A DNA stretch of 64,000 nucleotides from Streptomyces olivochromogenes (lineage in GTDB: Bacteria; Actinomycetota; Actinomycetes; Streptomycetales; Streptomycetaceae): the NCBI RefSeq assembly GCF_001514115.1, contig NZ_KQ948459.1:363163-427162 (forward strand). The letters run 5' to 3'. The notes under the pieces are model-generated. The model was not told the origin of the DNA. It saw nothing but the letters and a program-made list of their open reading frames with translations, and made no database searches. The position numbers and the translations under genes were made by a program. This document shows positions 31,551-40,403 of this stretch, one piece after another. Each line of letters begins with the position of its first letter. The stretch's first letter is position 1.

Positions 31551-33464
31551 ATGACGCTGATCACCCGACGTTCGTTCCTGATCGCCGGTACGGCCACGGC
31601 CGGAGCCCTGCTCGCTTCGGCGCCCCCCGCCCTGGCCGCGGGGCCCGCGCCGAAGGCGACCAGGGCGGGCAAGATCTCCGTGGGAGCCGACGAGACGTAC
31701 CAGCTCTCCGCGACCACGGCCGTGAGCGAGCTGTCCATAGCCGAAGGCGGGAAGATCACCGCGCCCGACGGGTACAACGTCACCCTCACCGTCGACGGGG
31801 TCGAGACCGGGCAGCTCCTCACCGAGACGGGCGGAACCGAGACGCTGATCTCCGCCGGCACCTACCAGGGCGACATCGTGCTCACGATGGCGGAGGCCAA
31901 CGCGGTCACCTATCAGAGCGTCACCTTCCCCTTCCGGCAGGCCCTTTACGTGGGCGCCGACGGCGTGGACCGCGCCAAGTCCGTCCTGTCCGGCGTCGTC
32001 GGCGGCACGCTCACCGACACCCTCGCCCGCAACGTCGCCATCACCTCCACCGGCGAGTGCTTCGACGGTGTCTATGTGAAGAACGGCACCTACACGCTCA
32101 AGAGCCCCGCCATCTCCCTCACGGGCAACGGGCGTTGCGACTTCGCGGGATACGGCGCCGCGGTCGTCGGCACCGGTTCGGCCACGACACTCGTCGTGGA
32201 CGGCGCCAGGATCACCAACAAGGGCGTGGTGCGCACGACGGTCGTCGCGGACGACGGCGCCAACGTCATCGTGAAGAACTCCCGCCTGCGGGCCCGCAAC
32301 GGCACGCTCCCCGCCGACTACCGGGCGACCGTGGAGACCCCGTACATGGAGTCCGTGCCGTGGATGCTGGGCCTCGACGGCAATGTCCGCGCCACCAACC
32401 TCATCGGCGCCGGCACCAAGGCGACGTACATCAACTCGACCGTGCAGTCGGAGACCTGGGGTGCCCTGTCGGTGGAGGGCGGCAGCGGGCTCCAGCTGAC
32501 GGCGATCAACAGCAGCGTCGGCAACACGGGAACGTACGGCTACGGCACCTACGCCATCGGGGACGCCACTGTCCGCGTGCTCGGCTCGCAGTTCGACGTC
32601 GGCAGCTACGCCACCATCTGCGCGGGCCCGGCCGCCTCGATCCACTACGGCGACAGCACCCGCGAAGCCGTCGCGGAGCTCAACTCCTCGCTCGGCCTCG
32701 GCCTGACCAAGGCCGAACTGGCGGACATCCCGGCCCGGATCACGGTCGTCAACTCGGGCCATTTCGGCTTCATGTTCTTCGGTACCGGCACGCTGAGGCT
32801 GGACGGCGGCACGGTCATCACCTCCGCGCAGACCACCTTCCTCAACAAGGGCCAGCAGACCTCGATCACGGTGGACGGCTCGGACGGCGCGCAGCTCAAC
32901 CCCGGCAACGGGATCATCCTGCAGATGATCGAGAGCGACGACCCGGGCCCGGTGAACGTCGACGGCAAGATGATGAACGTCGGCGTCTACACCGAACCCA
33001 CGGGCGACCCCGCCAAGGACACCTCCTTCGACCCGACCTCGGTCCACACGGCCGACGGCGCCGCCACCTTCACCTCCATCGCGCTGGCGGGCGACTTCTA
33101 CAACGGCATGCGCGCGGGCAAGAACATGGTCCTCACCTTCGAGGACTCGACCGTGCAGGGCGTCATCTCGGCCACGGAGGCCAAGCACCGCGTCGACACG
33201 ATCGACTCCTCGAACTTCTACGAGCTGGGCCAGGTCACCAACACCGTCAAGGCCGCCGTCAACAACGGCGTGATCGTCCAGCTGAACAGCGGCTCGACCT
33301 GGACCGTGACCGGCACCTCGTACCTGACCCGGCTGACGCTCGCCGCCGACGCGGCGGTGGGGGCGGCGAGCGGCAAGTCCGTGACCATGACGGTCGACGG
33401 CACGCAGACGGCCATCGAGGCAGGAGGCGCCTACTCCGGCGCGATCGTCCTCACGGTCGGCTGA
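31551..33464 (+). CDS. Tat-exported, probably parallel beta-helix surface/secreted protein
   Basis: This 637-residue protein begins with a twin-arginine signal (TRRSFLIAGTATAGALLAS, cleavage near PALAAG). The mature part is rich in Thr, Ser, Gly, Asn and Val in short repeating beta-like strings (ATTLVVDGARITNKGV, VIVKNSRLRARNG, RVLGSQFDVGSYA), as in right-handed parallel beta-helices of pectate-lyase or autotransporter-passenger type. No catalytic signature is recognisable. There is no sortase motif or C-terminal membrane segment, so it is probably released or wall-associated. It is a single gene, followed by an alpha/beta hydrolase gene. The function is unknown. Confidence 0.8.
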   Translation: MTLITRRSFLIAGTATAGALLASAPPALAAGPAPKATRAGKISVGADETYQLSATTAVSELSIAEGGKITAPDGYNVTLTVDGVETGQLLTETGGTETLISAGTYQGDIVLTMAEANAVTYQSVTFPFRQALYVGADGVDRAKSVLSGVVGGTLTDTLARNVAITSTGECFDGVYVKNGTYTLKSPAISLTGNGRCDFAGYGAAVVGTGSATTLVVDGARITNKGVVRTTVVADDGANVIVKNSRLRARNGTLPADYRATVETPYMESVPWMLGLDGNVRATNLIGAGTKATYINSTVQSETWGALSVEGGSGLQLTAINSSVGNTGTYGYGTYAIGDATVRVLGSQFDVGSYATICAGPAASIHYGDSTREAVAELNSSLGLGLTKAELADIPARITVVNSGHFGFMFFGTGTLRLDGGTVITSAQTTFLNKGQQTSITVDGSDGAQLNPGNGIILQMIESDDPGPVNVDGKMMNVGVYTEPTGDPAKDTSFDPTSVHTADGAATFTSIALAGDFYNGMRAGKNMVLTFEDSTVQGVISATEAKHRVDTIDSSNFYELGQVTNTVKAAVNNGVIVQLNSGSTWTVTGTSYLTRLTLAADAAVGAASGKSVTMTVDGTQTAIEAGGAYSGAIVLTVG

Positions 33465-33526
33465 GCCGCCGGAGGCGTCCGGCGCCGGGGCCCGGCGGGC
33501 GATGACCGACGCGTATCCTCTCCCGC

Positions 33527-34225
33527 ATGGTTGATCAGCGTACGGTCGACGTGGGAGGGGTCCGGCTCGTCTGCCAGGTGTGGGGGCAGGAGTCCGCTCC
33601 GCCGCTCGTCCTGTTGCACGCGCTCGGCGAGAACAGCACCGACTGGGCCGAGGTCATGCCCGCCCTCGCCCGCGGACGACGGGTGTACGCCCTCGATCTG
33701 CGCGGCCACGGGCGGAGCGACTGGCCGGGGGAGTACTCGCTCGAACTCATGCGTGCCGACGTGCTCCGGTTCCTCGACGTCCTGGGACTCGGCACGGTGG
33801 ATCTGATCGGACACTCCATGGGCGGGGTCGTGGCCTACCTGCTCGCGCAGGAGCGACCGGAGCGGGTGAGCCGGCTCGTCCTGGAGGACGTGCCGGTTCC
33901 ACGGCCCCGCGAGAAGACCACCCCGACCAGGCCGGACGGCGAGCTCACCTTCGACTGGGACATGGTGGTGGCCGTCAGAAGGCAGATCGACACGCCCGAC
34001 CCGGCGTGGCTCGAGGGGCTGAGCCGGATCACCGCCGACACGCTGGTGCTGGCCGGCGGCCCCGCCAGCCATGTCCCCCAGGACGGCATCGCCGAACTCG
34101 CCCACCGCGTCCCCGGCGGGCGAGTCGTCACGATCCCCGTCGGACACCTCATCCACAGCGCGGCGCCTCAGGCGTTCACGGAGGCGGTGTGCGCGTTCCT
34201 GGACAAGGACAGGGACGGCGACTAG
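33527..34225 (+). CDS. Alpha/beta-fold hydrolase
   Basis: This 232-residue protein has an oxyanion region LLHALGENSTDW, nucleophile elbow GHSMGG (Ser in the middle) and a C-terminal His in VGHLIHSAAP. The acidic residue would be in the loop near PASHVPQDG. It is a soluble esterase/lactonase-like hydrolase with no signal peptide; the substrate is unknown. ATG 33527 is only 8 bases after TATCCT, a good -10 box, so its mRNA may be leaderless or nearly so. Downstream lies decayed transposase DNA. Confidence 0.83.
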   Translation: MVDQRTVDVGGVRLVCQVWGQESAPPLVLLHALGENSTDWAEVMPALARGRRVYALDLRGHGRSDWPGEYSLELMRADVLRFLDVLGLGTVDLIGHSMGGVVAYLLAQERPERVSRLVLEDVPVPRPREKTTPTRPDGELTFDWDMVVAVRRQIDTPDPAWLEGLSRITADTLVLAGGPASHVPQDGIAELAHRVPGGRVVTIPVGHLIHSAAPQAFTEAVCAFLDKDRDGD

Positions 34226-34249
34226 CTCCGTTGGGCGCGGTGAAGCGCC

Positions 34250-34776
34250 GGAGGGATCGACCGGGAGATGTCGCCGCAGTCCGATCTCACCTCGTCCAGC
34301 AGTAGTTGCGCGTGATCGTAGCGGTCGAGGAACTGGAGCGAGGCGATCTCCTCACCACGCCCCCGGAGCCGTGACGCCATGCGGCGCGGACCACGGAAAG
34401 GTGTGTGCATCGCCATCCCGGAGTGGATCGTCAACTGCCCGTATCGGGCGACGAGTGCGGGCTTCTTGCGTGGCGGGCGGGCGGCCTGTCGGCGTCGCTC
34501 GCGGACCTCGCCGTGCCGGCGCGGGATCCGGTACATCGTGGACTCCGAGCACAGGCAGACGCCCCGGTCCAGCAGGACCGCGTAGATCTCGGCGGGGGGC
34601 CATGTCCACGAACTCTTGCGAGCGGAGCACCTCGAGGACCCTGGTCTCCTCGGCCGGGGTGAGCGCGCGGGGATGACACCGCCGTTGCGCTCCTCGACCT
34701 CGCGGTAGCCGAGCGGGAATCGGAAGGAGAGCCATACGCAGTGCGCGATGACGTCTGCCGGGTAGCGGTGGCTCAT
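34250..34776 (-). pseudogene. Mosaic of decayed transposase fragments
   Basis: The minus strand carries two unrelated pieces. First, near 34680-34776, comes SHRYPADVIAHCVWLSFRFP followed by GYREVEE, the N-terminal signature of IS6-family transposases. Next, LTPAEETRVLEVLRSQEF and, in another frame, IYAVLLDRGVCLCSESTMYR...HGEVRERRRQ resemble the HTH part of an IS3-type transposase, followed by a short LTIHS piece of its catalytic domain. Frameshifts and an internal deletion separate them. No terminal inverted repeats or target duplication were found. The remnants mark an old insertion hot spot. Confidence 0.65.
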
Positions 34777-34919
34777 GTACGACGGCGACGTGCTCTCCGC
34801 GACAGGCCCCCTCCCAGCCACGACCGACCTGAAATCATCTCACCCGCCGGGCAACGTGACAGTAGACGGGCAGACGTGCCCCGGTCCGTGGTGGTGGACC
34901 GGGGCACTTGTCGCGAGCG

Positions 34920-35771
34920 TCAGCTGGTCGCCTTGGCGGCGTCCACGATGAGATCGGTGACGATCTTGGGGTGACTGATCATCACGACGTGCGACGAGCG
35001 CGGCACTTCGACGACCTTGCGCGCGTTCGCGCGGCTGTACATCCAGCGCTCGCAGGCCGGCGGGATCGCCTTGTCCCGGCCGGCGACCAGCCCCCACGAC
35101 GGGATCGTCTTCCAGGCCGCGGCCGTGGTCGGGAAGGTGAAGGAATCTGCGTCGAACGGCCGCTGCGTGGCCTGCAGGACCCGGAAGTCGGCGGGGGAGA
35201 TGTCGGCGGCGAACGCCGCCTGGCCGTCCTTGCTCAGGTACAGATCGATTCCGGTCGTGCCGTCGGCCTTCGTGTACGGGACCGGCACGCTCACCGGCTC
35301 GACCTCGCTGCCGGGGAACTTGGTGATGAGCTCCCCCTGCGTCTCGCCCACGTCGGGCACGAACGCCGCGATGTAGACCAAGGCCTTGACGTTGCTCTTC
35401 CCGGCAGCGGCGTTCGTGATGACCGTGCCACCCATGGAGTGCGCGACCAGTACGACCGGTCCGCTGATGGAGTCCAGCAGACTCCCGATGTACGGGGCGT
35501 CGGTCGGAATACCCCGCAGCGGATTCGACCCGCAGACCGTGGCGTAGCCCTTGTGCTGCAACTCCTGGATGGTGGCGTTCCAACAGGACGAATCGGCGTA
35601 GCCGCCGTGTACCAACACGATGGTGGGCTTCACCTTCGACTTCTCCTCACCGGTACCGATGGGGGCCGTCGCCGCGCCGGCCGTTCCTTCTGAGCCGGCT
35701 ATCAGCGCCGCCGACCCGGCCAGCGCCGCTCCGGCGGCCAGTACGTGACGGCGGGAAACTTCGGTACTCAT
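34920..35771 (-). CDS. Tat-exported alpha/beta hydrolase
   Basis: This 283-residue protein has a twin-arginine signal SRRHVLAAGAALAGSAALIA. The mature hydrolase has the oxyanion segment IVLVHGGYADSSCW, nucleophile elbow AHSMGGTV, an acidic residue in the GLVAGRDKAIPP loop, and catalytic His in SSHVVMISHP. It resembles secreted esterases of the methylesterase/hydroxynitrile-lyase-like (PF12697) group common in actinobacteria. ATG 35771 has an AGGAG site. A 27-residue C-terminal remnant of a related protein lies just upstream at 35934-36017. Confidence 0.85.
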   Translation of the reverse strand: MSTEVSRRHVLAAGAALAGSAALIAGSEGTAGAATAPIGTGEEKSKVKPTIVLVHGGYADSSCWNATIQELQHKGYATVCGSNPLRGIPTDAPYIGSLLDSISGPVVLVAHSMGGTVITNAAAGKSNVKALVYIAAFVPDVGETQGELITKFPGSEVEPVSVPVPYTKADGTTGIDLYLSKDGQAAFAADISPADFRVLQATQRPFDADSFTFPTTAAAWKTIPSWGLVAGRDKAIPPACERWMYSRANARKVVEVPRSSHVVMISHPKIVTDLIVDAAKATS

Positions 35772-35933
35772 GGGACTCCTCATGCATGGGGATCGGGGGA
35801 ATGGGTCTGACGGAGAGCTCGCCGCTGAGCTGCTGCGCACGGCCGACTTTGATCGGTGTGGCATGCCATGGACCCTATGAAGAGCGCTTTTGCGGTGGCA
35901 TCCGTCATATGACCTAGATTCCGGGGCCGGGCC

Positions 35934-36017
35934 TCACGGGCCGGTCCGCTCGACGAGCCTGACCACCGCGTCCGGGTGGCTCATCACGACGGAGTGCGAG
36001 GTCACCCGCGAAGTACG
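35934..36017 (-). pseudogene. C-terminal remnant of an alpha/beta hydrolase
   Basis: Twenty-seven codons plus TGA on the minus strand read TSRVTSHSVVMSHPDAVVRL and a few flanking residues. This parallels the C-terminal VPRSSHVVMISHPKIVTDL of the hydrolase at 34920-35771, including its catalytic His. No upstream part is present: the GH13 gene stop lies four bases away. It looks like what is left of a duplicated hydrolase after deletion. The identification rests on this short match. Confidence 0.55.
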
Positions 36018-36020
36018 GAA

Positions 36021-37616
36021 CTAGCGGTCGGGGCCCAGGTCGAAGACCCCGTACGCGAAACCCTCGGCGGCGATCGTGGAGCCGTTCACCGCGACCCCGT
36101 CGGCCTCAAGGGGCACCCCGGAGCGGGCACCGTCGTGGGTGCAACTCGCCTCCCGCTCCTGTGGGTTGACGACCACGAGGTACCGTCCGCCGCGCAGGTA
36201 CACGAACGGATGGCCGGCGTGCAGCACCTCCACCGAGCCCCGGGAGCCGAGCTGCGGGGTGTGGGTGCGCAGGGAGACGAGGCGGCGTACGAGGTGGAGG
36301 AGCGAGGTCTCGTCGGCGCGCTGGGCGGCGACGGTCGGGCGGGTGGGCGACGGGTCGACGGGGAGGTAGAGGCGGTCCGGCGCGGCGGTGGAGAAACCGG
36401 CGTTCGGGCCCTCGTCCCACTGCATCGGTGTGCGGGAGCCCGCACGGTTGTAGCGGGGGCCGAGGACGCTGCCCTCCTGGTCGGGCAGGCCGGGAAGGTA
36501 GCGCATGCCGATCTCGTCGCCGTAGTAGATCGCCGGGAGCGTCGGCCAGGTGAGCTGGAACGCGAAGGCGGCGGGCAGTTGCTCGGGTGTGCGCGGGCCG
36601 CAGTTGAGGCGGGAGAAGTCGTGGTTGGCGGTGGGCAGGGAGATGAAACCGCTCGCGCCGAGCGCGGTGGACGCCTTCTCCCACGCTTCGAGGAAGGGGC
36701 GCGGCGAACCCCGGCCGCTCCGGTCGAAGAAGCAGTCGAGCGGGTCCCAGCTCTCGTTGACCGTCCCCTCGCCGTTGCTCCACAGCGAGCGCAGGGCGAG
36801 GCCGTCGGTGGGGCCGCCGAACTGGAGGAAGAAGTCCCCGTGGAAGCCCGCCGGGACGGACACCTCCGGCTCGCCCCACTCCGAGAGCAGCACCGCGTCG
36901 GGATGCGCGCCGTCCAGCCAGTGGCGCAACTCGGCCCAGACCTTGGCGGTTTCCGTCTTGTCCGGATCGTCCTTGACGAGCGAGGCGGCCATGTCGACGC
37001 GGAAGCCGGACAGGCCGAGACCCAGCCAGTGGTCCATGATCGTGCGCAGCGCCGCCCGATTGGCGCGCGGCCCCTCGGCGTCGACCGGCAGGCGCCAGGG
37101 CTCGGCCGGATTCGCCCGCGCGTAGCCGAAGTTGAGGGCGGGCTGGAAGGCGAAGAAGTTCGGCAGGTACGCGCCCGGGCGGGTGCCGGGGGAGGGGACG
37201 AAGCCGTCGGGACGGCCCTCGGCCGCCCAGATGTACCGGTCGTCGGTCGGATCGTGCGCGGCGGCCTTGAACCACGGGTGCTCGTCGGAGGTGTGCCCTG
37301 CCACGAGATCCAGCAGGACCCGGATGCCGCGCCGGCCGGCCTCGTCGACCAGCTTGGCCAGGTCGTCGAGGGAGCCGTACCGCGGCGCGACGGCCAGGTA
37401 GTCGCTGACGTCGTACCCGGCGTCGCGGAACGGTGAGACGAAGCACGGGTTCAGCCACACGGTGTTCACGCCCAGCCACGCGAGGTGGTCGAGGCGCTCG
37501 GCGATCCCGTCGAAGTCGCCGATGCCGTCGCCGTTCGAGTCGGCGAAGGACTGCGGATAGATCTGGTAGAAGACGGCGTCGGCCAGCCAGGCGGGGGCGG
37601 GACGGAACGAAGTCAT
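36021..37616 (-). CDS. GH13 family alpha-glucosidase-type enzyme
   Basis: This 531-residue (beta/alpha)8-barrel enzyme has the GH13 regions in order: DLVAGHTSDEHPWF (I), GFRVDMAAS with nucleophile Asp208 (II), LLSEWGEPE with acid/base Glu246 (III), and ANHDFSR with His332/Asp333 (IV). The first strand YQIYPQSFADSNGDGIGD is typical of alpha-glucosidase/oligo-1,6-glucosidase and trehalulose-type members. There is no signal peptide, so it acts in the cytoplasm on small alpha-glucosides. ATG 37616 is used. No sugar transporter lies beside it. A truncated hydrolase tail abuts its 3' end. Confidence 0.88.
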   Translation of the reverse strand: MTSFRPAPAWLADAVFYQIYPQSFADSNGDGIGDFDGIAERLDHLAWLGVNTVWLNPCFVSPFRDAGYDVSDYLAVAPRYGSLDDLAKLVDEAGRRGIRVLLDLVAGHTSDEHPWFKAAAHDPTDDRYIWAAEGRPDGFVPSPGTRPGAYLPNFFAFQPALNFGYARANPAEPWRLPVDAEGPRANRAALRTIMDHWLGLGLSGFRVDMAASLVKDDPDKTETAKVWAELRHWLDGAHPDAVLLSEWGEPEVSVPAGFHGDFFLQFGGPTDGLALRSLWSNGEGTVNESWDPLDCFFDRSGRGSPRPFLEAWEKASTALGASGFISLPTANHDFSRLNCGPRTPEQLPAAFAFQLTWPTLPAIYYGDEIGMRYLPGLPDQEGSVLGPRYNRAGSRTPMQWDEGPNAGFSTAAPDRLYLPVDPSPTRPTVAAQRADETSLLHLVRRLVSLRTHTPQLGSRGSVEVLHAGHPFVYLRGGRYLVVVNPQEREASCTHDGARSGVPLEADGVAVNGSTIAAEGFAYGVFDLGPDR

Positions 37617-37670
37617 GAACGGGACCCTAGACCGGCGCCCGGGGCGCGCGCTGCCCCTAAGCTGAGGGCG

Positions 37671-38561
37671 ATGTTCACCCCGCAAGGTCCCACCCTCCGC
37701 GAACTGGCCGCGCAGGCCCTGTCCTCCGTCGAGCACGGCTATGACCTGCTCGCACCCAAGTTCGACCACACGCCGTTCCGGACTCCGGACGCGATTCTCG
37801 ACGCCGTGGCCCGTGCACTGCGCCCCATCGGCCCGTTCGACCACGGTCTCGACCTGTGCTGCGGCACGGGCGCGGGCATGGAGGTGCTGAGCGGACTGTG
37901 CCGAGGTCGGGTCACCGGGGTCGACATCAGCGCGGGGATGCTGGCCGTGGGGCGGGAGCGGACGGGCGCGGGGGGACTCAAGCGTACGGAAGGGGACGCG
38001 CCGGGGGTCGCGCTCCCCGGCGGCCGAACGCGCCCGCGGCCCGGCGCGCGAGCGGGAGCGAGCCCCGGATCGTACGAGGGCGCGGACCAGGGGATGGCGC
38101 CGCCCCTCGCGTGGGTGCGGGGTGACGCGCGTGCCCTGCCTTTCGGTCCCGTCTTCGACCTCGTCGTCAGCTTCGGCGCGTTCGGGCACTTCCTGCCGCG
38201 CGAGCTGCCGGGTCTGTTCGCCCAGGTCCACTCCGTACTGCGACCGGGCGGGCGCTTCGCGTTCCCCGTCGCGGCCCCGCCGCGCCCGAGTTCTCCCTGG
38301 TACTGGGCCCTGTTGGGCTTCGACACGGCGATGCGGGTGCGCAACGCCGTCTGGCGGCCACCGTTCGTCATGTACTACCGGGCGTTCCGGCTCGGTGACG
38401 TACAGCGGGAATTGACACGGGCGGGGTTCGACGTGGAGCTTCTGGCGCTGCCCGAGTTCGGGTGGCGGCCTGACGGCAGCCCGCGCTGCCGGATGGTCGT
38501 GGCCACCCGAAGCGGCGGCGCCAGCGCCGCCGCTTCGGATGCCGCCTCCGGTTCAGGCTGA
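37671..38561 (+). CDS. Class I SAM-dependent methyltransferase with low-complexity insert
   Basis: This 296-residue protein has motif I LDLCCGTGAGMEVLSG, the acidic GVDISAGML strand, and later DLVVSFGAFGHFLP and LRPGGRFAFPV. Between the second and third core strands, about 45 residues of Gly/Arg/Pro/Ala-rich sequence (GGRTRPRPGARAGASPG) interrupt the fold, and the tail is Ser/Ala/Gly-rich. Both look like low-complexity expansions. The ATG at 37671 follows GAGGGCG. It diverges from the GH13 gene by 54 bases. The substrate is unknown. Confidence 0.8.
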   Translation: MFTPQGPTLRELAAQALSSVEHGYDLLAPKFDHTPFRTPDAILDAVARALRPIGPFDHGLDLCCGTGAGMEVLSGLCRGRVTGVDISAGMLAVGRERTGAGGLKRTEGDAPGVALPGGRTRPRPGARAGASPGSYEGADQGMAPPLAWVRGDARALPFGPVFDLVVSFGAFGHFLPRELPGLFAQVHSVLRPGGRFAFPVAAPPRPSSPWYWALLGFDTAMRVRNAVWRPPFVMYYRAFRLGDVQRELTRAGFDVELLALPEFGWRPDGSPRCRMVVATRSGGASAAASDAASGSG

Positions 38562-38592
38562 CCCGCGCTGGCCCGGGAGATCTCCCGGAAGG

Positions 38593-39426
38593 TCAGGCGA
38601 AGCGGCGGACGAACTCCAGCGCGGTGTCGGCGACCTCCTGCCAGCCTCGGTCGATGGTCAGCGCGTGTCCACGGCCCGGGATCTCGGTGATCTCGGTGAC
38701 GCCCGGGTTGTGCTGCTGCTTCTTGTACGAGGCGTTCGCGATCGCCCACGGCACGGTGTGGTCCTTCTCGCCCGAGATGATCAGCAGCGGGCCGCGGTCG
38801 GGGTTCTCGGCGTCGACCTTGACCTCGGTCCACGGGTTGAAGTTCGCCGTGGCGGCCTGGAAGAGCGGGGCGCCCGGCGCGGGTACGGCGAAGGTGTCGT
38901 ACAGCTCTTTGGCCTCCTCCTCGCTCACCGCGTTGGCGAAGCCGTAGCGGAACTGGTCGAAGGTGAGCGGGACGGCCCGGTGCCGGTTGGCCGGGTTGCC
39001 CAGGACCGGAGCGGCGGAGCGCAGCGACGAGATCGGCAGCGGCAGCACACCCCGGAACGGTGCCGGGTCGATCGCCACCGAGACGGCGGACCGGCCCCGG
39101 CCGGCGAGGATCTGGGTGAGCAGTCCACCGAAGGAGTGGCCGATGACCGCCGGCTTCTTCTCCAGGCCGCCGATCAGTGTCTCCAGATGGTCGGCGACCT
39201 GCCCGACCGTCTTGCCGGCGAGGACCTCCGGGTGCGCGTTGGCCTCTTCGACCGTGTCGGGGTCGTCCGGCCAGGACAGGGAGACCGGCGCGTAGCCCGC
39301 CTGCTCGAAGTGCGCGGTCCACCGGTCCCAGCTGCTCGGCAGCAGCCACAGGCCGTGCACGAAGACGACCGGGACGCGGCCCGTGGCGTTGGCTCGCTCG
39401 ATCTGCTGTGCGTCGTTGGTGGTCAT
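38593..39426 (-). CDS. Alpha/beta hydrolase (haloperoxidase/lipase-like)
   Basis: This 277-residue cytoplasmic hydrolase has VVFVHGLWLLPSSWDRW (oxyanion), GHSFGGLL (nucleophile Ser), an acidic residue in IISGEKDHTVP and catalytic His in GRGHALTIDRG. This arrangement is common in Streptomyces esterase-type proteins annotated as alpha/beta hydrolases. The substrate is unknown. Its promoter side faces a GntR gene whose 3' end lies 65 bases upstream on the same strand. Confidence 0.85.
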   Translation of the reverse strand: MTTNDAQQIERANATGRVPVVFVHGLWLLPSSWDRWTAHFEQAGYAPVSLSWPDDPDTVEEANAHPEVLAGKTVGQVADHLETLIGGLEKKPAVIGHSFGGLLTQILAGRGRSAVSVAIDPAPFRGVLPLPISSLRSAAPVLGNPANRHRAVPLTFDQFRYGFANAVSEEEAKELYDTFAVPAPGAPLFQAATANFNPWTEVKVDAENPDRGPLLIISGEKDHTVPWAIANASYKKQQHNPGVTEITEIPGRGHALTIDRGWQEVADTALEFVRRFA

Positions 39427-39491
39427 GTCCCGAACCTAGTCGCGTACGGCGCTCCTGGGATCTGTCACGTGACTGCGTCCTCGGACCGGTT

Positions 39492-40232
39492 TCACCCCGC
39501 CGCCGGCAGTGTGAACTCGTAGACGAGCGCGTCCTGTTGTGCCTCCACCACCAGCTCGGTGATCTCCAGGGGCCGGTCGTACTGGTCGTGCACGCGCCGG
39601 GTGACCCGCACGGACTGCGGGAGCCGTGTGATCGCGTCCCGGTGGTGCAGGGTCAGCCCGGCCTTGCGCATCCAGTCGTACGCCCGCCGCAACTGCGCCG
39701 ACGCGGAGCCGTCCGCGCGGTCGCGGTAGCGGGCGAGTTCCTCGACCTCGCTCACGGCGACGGCGGAGAACGAGGTGAAGGCCGTACGCAGTCCGCTGCC
39801 GTCCGCCGCGGCCGACTCGTAGCGATGCACGAGGGTCGGCCGGGCCGGCGCGAGCCCCAGTGCCTCGGCGTGCTCGGGCGGGGGAGCCTCCCAGGTGACG
39901 CTGGCGCGGTGGACGGCGCACGGCGCGGCGGTGTGCGCGCCGACGGGGAAGTCGAGCGAGGGGATGTGCTCGGCGGTGGTGCCGGGCAGGGTGGCGTGGC
40001 TGCCGCGCCGGTCGGTGGAGACGAGACCGTCGCGCCGCAGCCGCTGCAGCGCCTGCCGCACCGTCTCGCGGCTGACGCCGAAACGCGAGGCCAACTCCCT
40101 TTCTCCCGGCAGTCGTTCACCGGGCGGAACCGTCCCGTCGCGCAGTTCGCCCAGCAGTTGTGCGGCGATCCGCGCGTAGCGGGGCTCCTGGTCGGACGGG
40201 TGGGTGCTGGTGGGACTGGTGGTGCGGGCCAT
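39492..40232 (-). CDS. GntR/HutC-family transcriptional regulator (UTRA domain)
   Basis: This 246-residue protein has an N-terminal wHTH (ERLPGERELASRFGVSRETV) and a C-terminal UTRA effector domain (about 85-240, ending DALVYEFTLPAA). The HutC branch includes DasR and other sugar-phosphate or amino-acid sensors. ATG 40232 has a strong AGGAGG site. A TGGTCTAAACCA sequence 94 bases upstream is a classic operator for this branch and suggests autoregulation or DasR input. Possible targets are the downstream hydrolase (38593) and the upstream serine hydrolase. Confidence 0.88.
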   Translation of the reverse strand: MARTTSPTSTHPSDQEPRYARIAAQLLGELRDGTVPPGERLPGERELASRFGVSRETVRQALQRLRRDGLVSTDRRGSHATLPGTTAEHIPSLDFPVGAHTAAPCAVHRASVTWEAPPPEHAEALGLAPARPTLVHRYESAAADGSGLRTAFTSFSAVAVSEVEELARYRDRADGSASAQLRRAYDWMRKAGLTLHHRDAITRLPQSVRVTRRVHDQYDRPLEITELVVEAQQDALVYEFTLPAAG

Positions 40233-40325
40233 GTCCGCGCCTCCTGAGAGGTGACCGTGGTGAGCGTGCTGATCGTGGTGACAAAACGTAGCCGTGCGGG
40301 CTCTGTGCGCCACCAGATCTAGCAT

Positions 40326-40337
40326 TGGTCTAAACCA
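40326..40337. promoter_or_regulatory. GntR/DasR-like operator (dre-like)
   Basis: TGGTCTAAACCA is one base from the perfect palindrome TGGTCTAGACCA, the core of DasR responsive elements and of other HutC-type operators. It lies in the promoter region of the GntR gene, between it and the serine hydrolase stop. Confidence 0.6.
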
Positions 40338-40403
40338 CGAGGGAAGAGCGGTCGGACGGTTCGGCCGGTTTCAGCCCGCACCCACCGGGCGTCGCGGGCG
40401 CGC

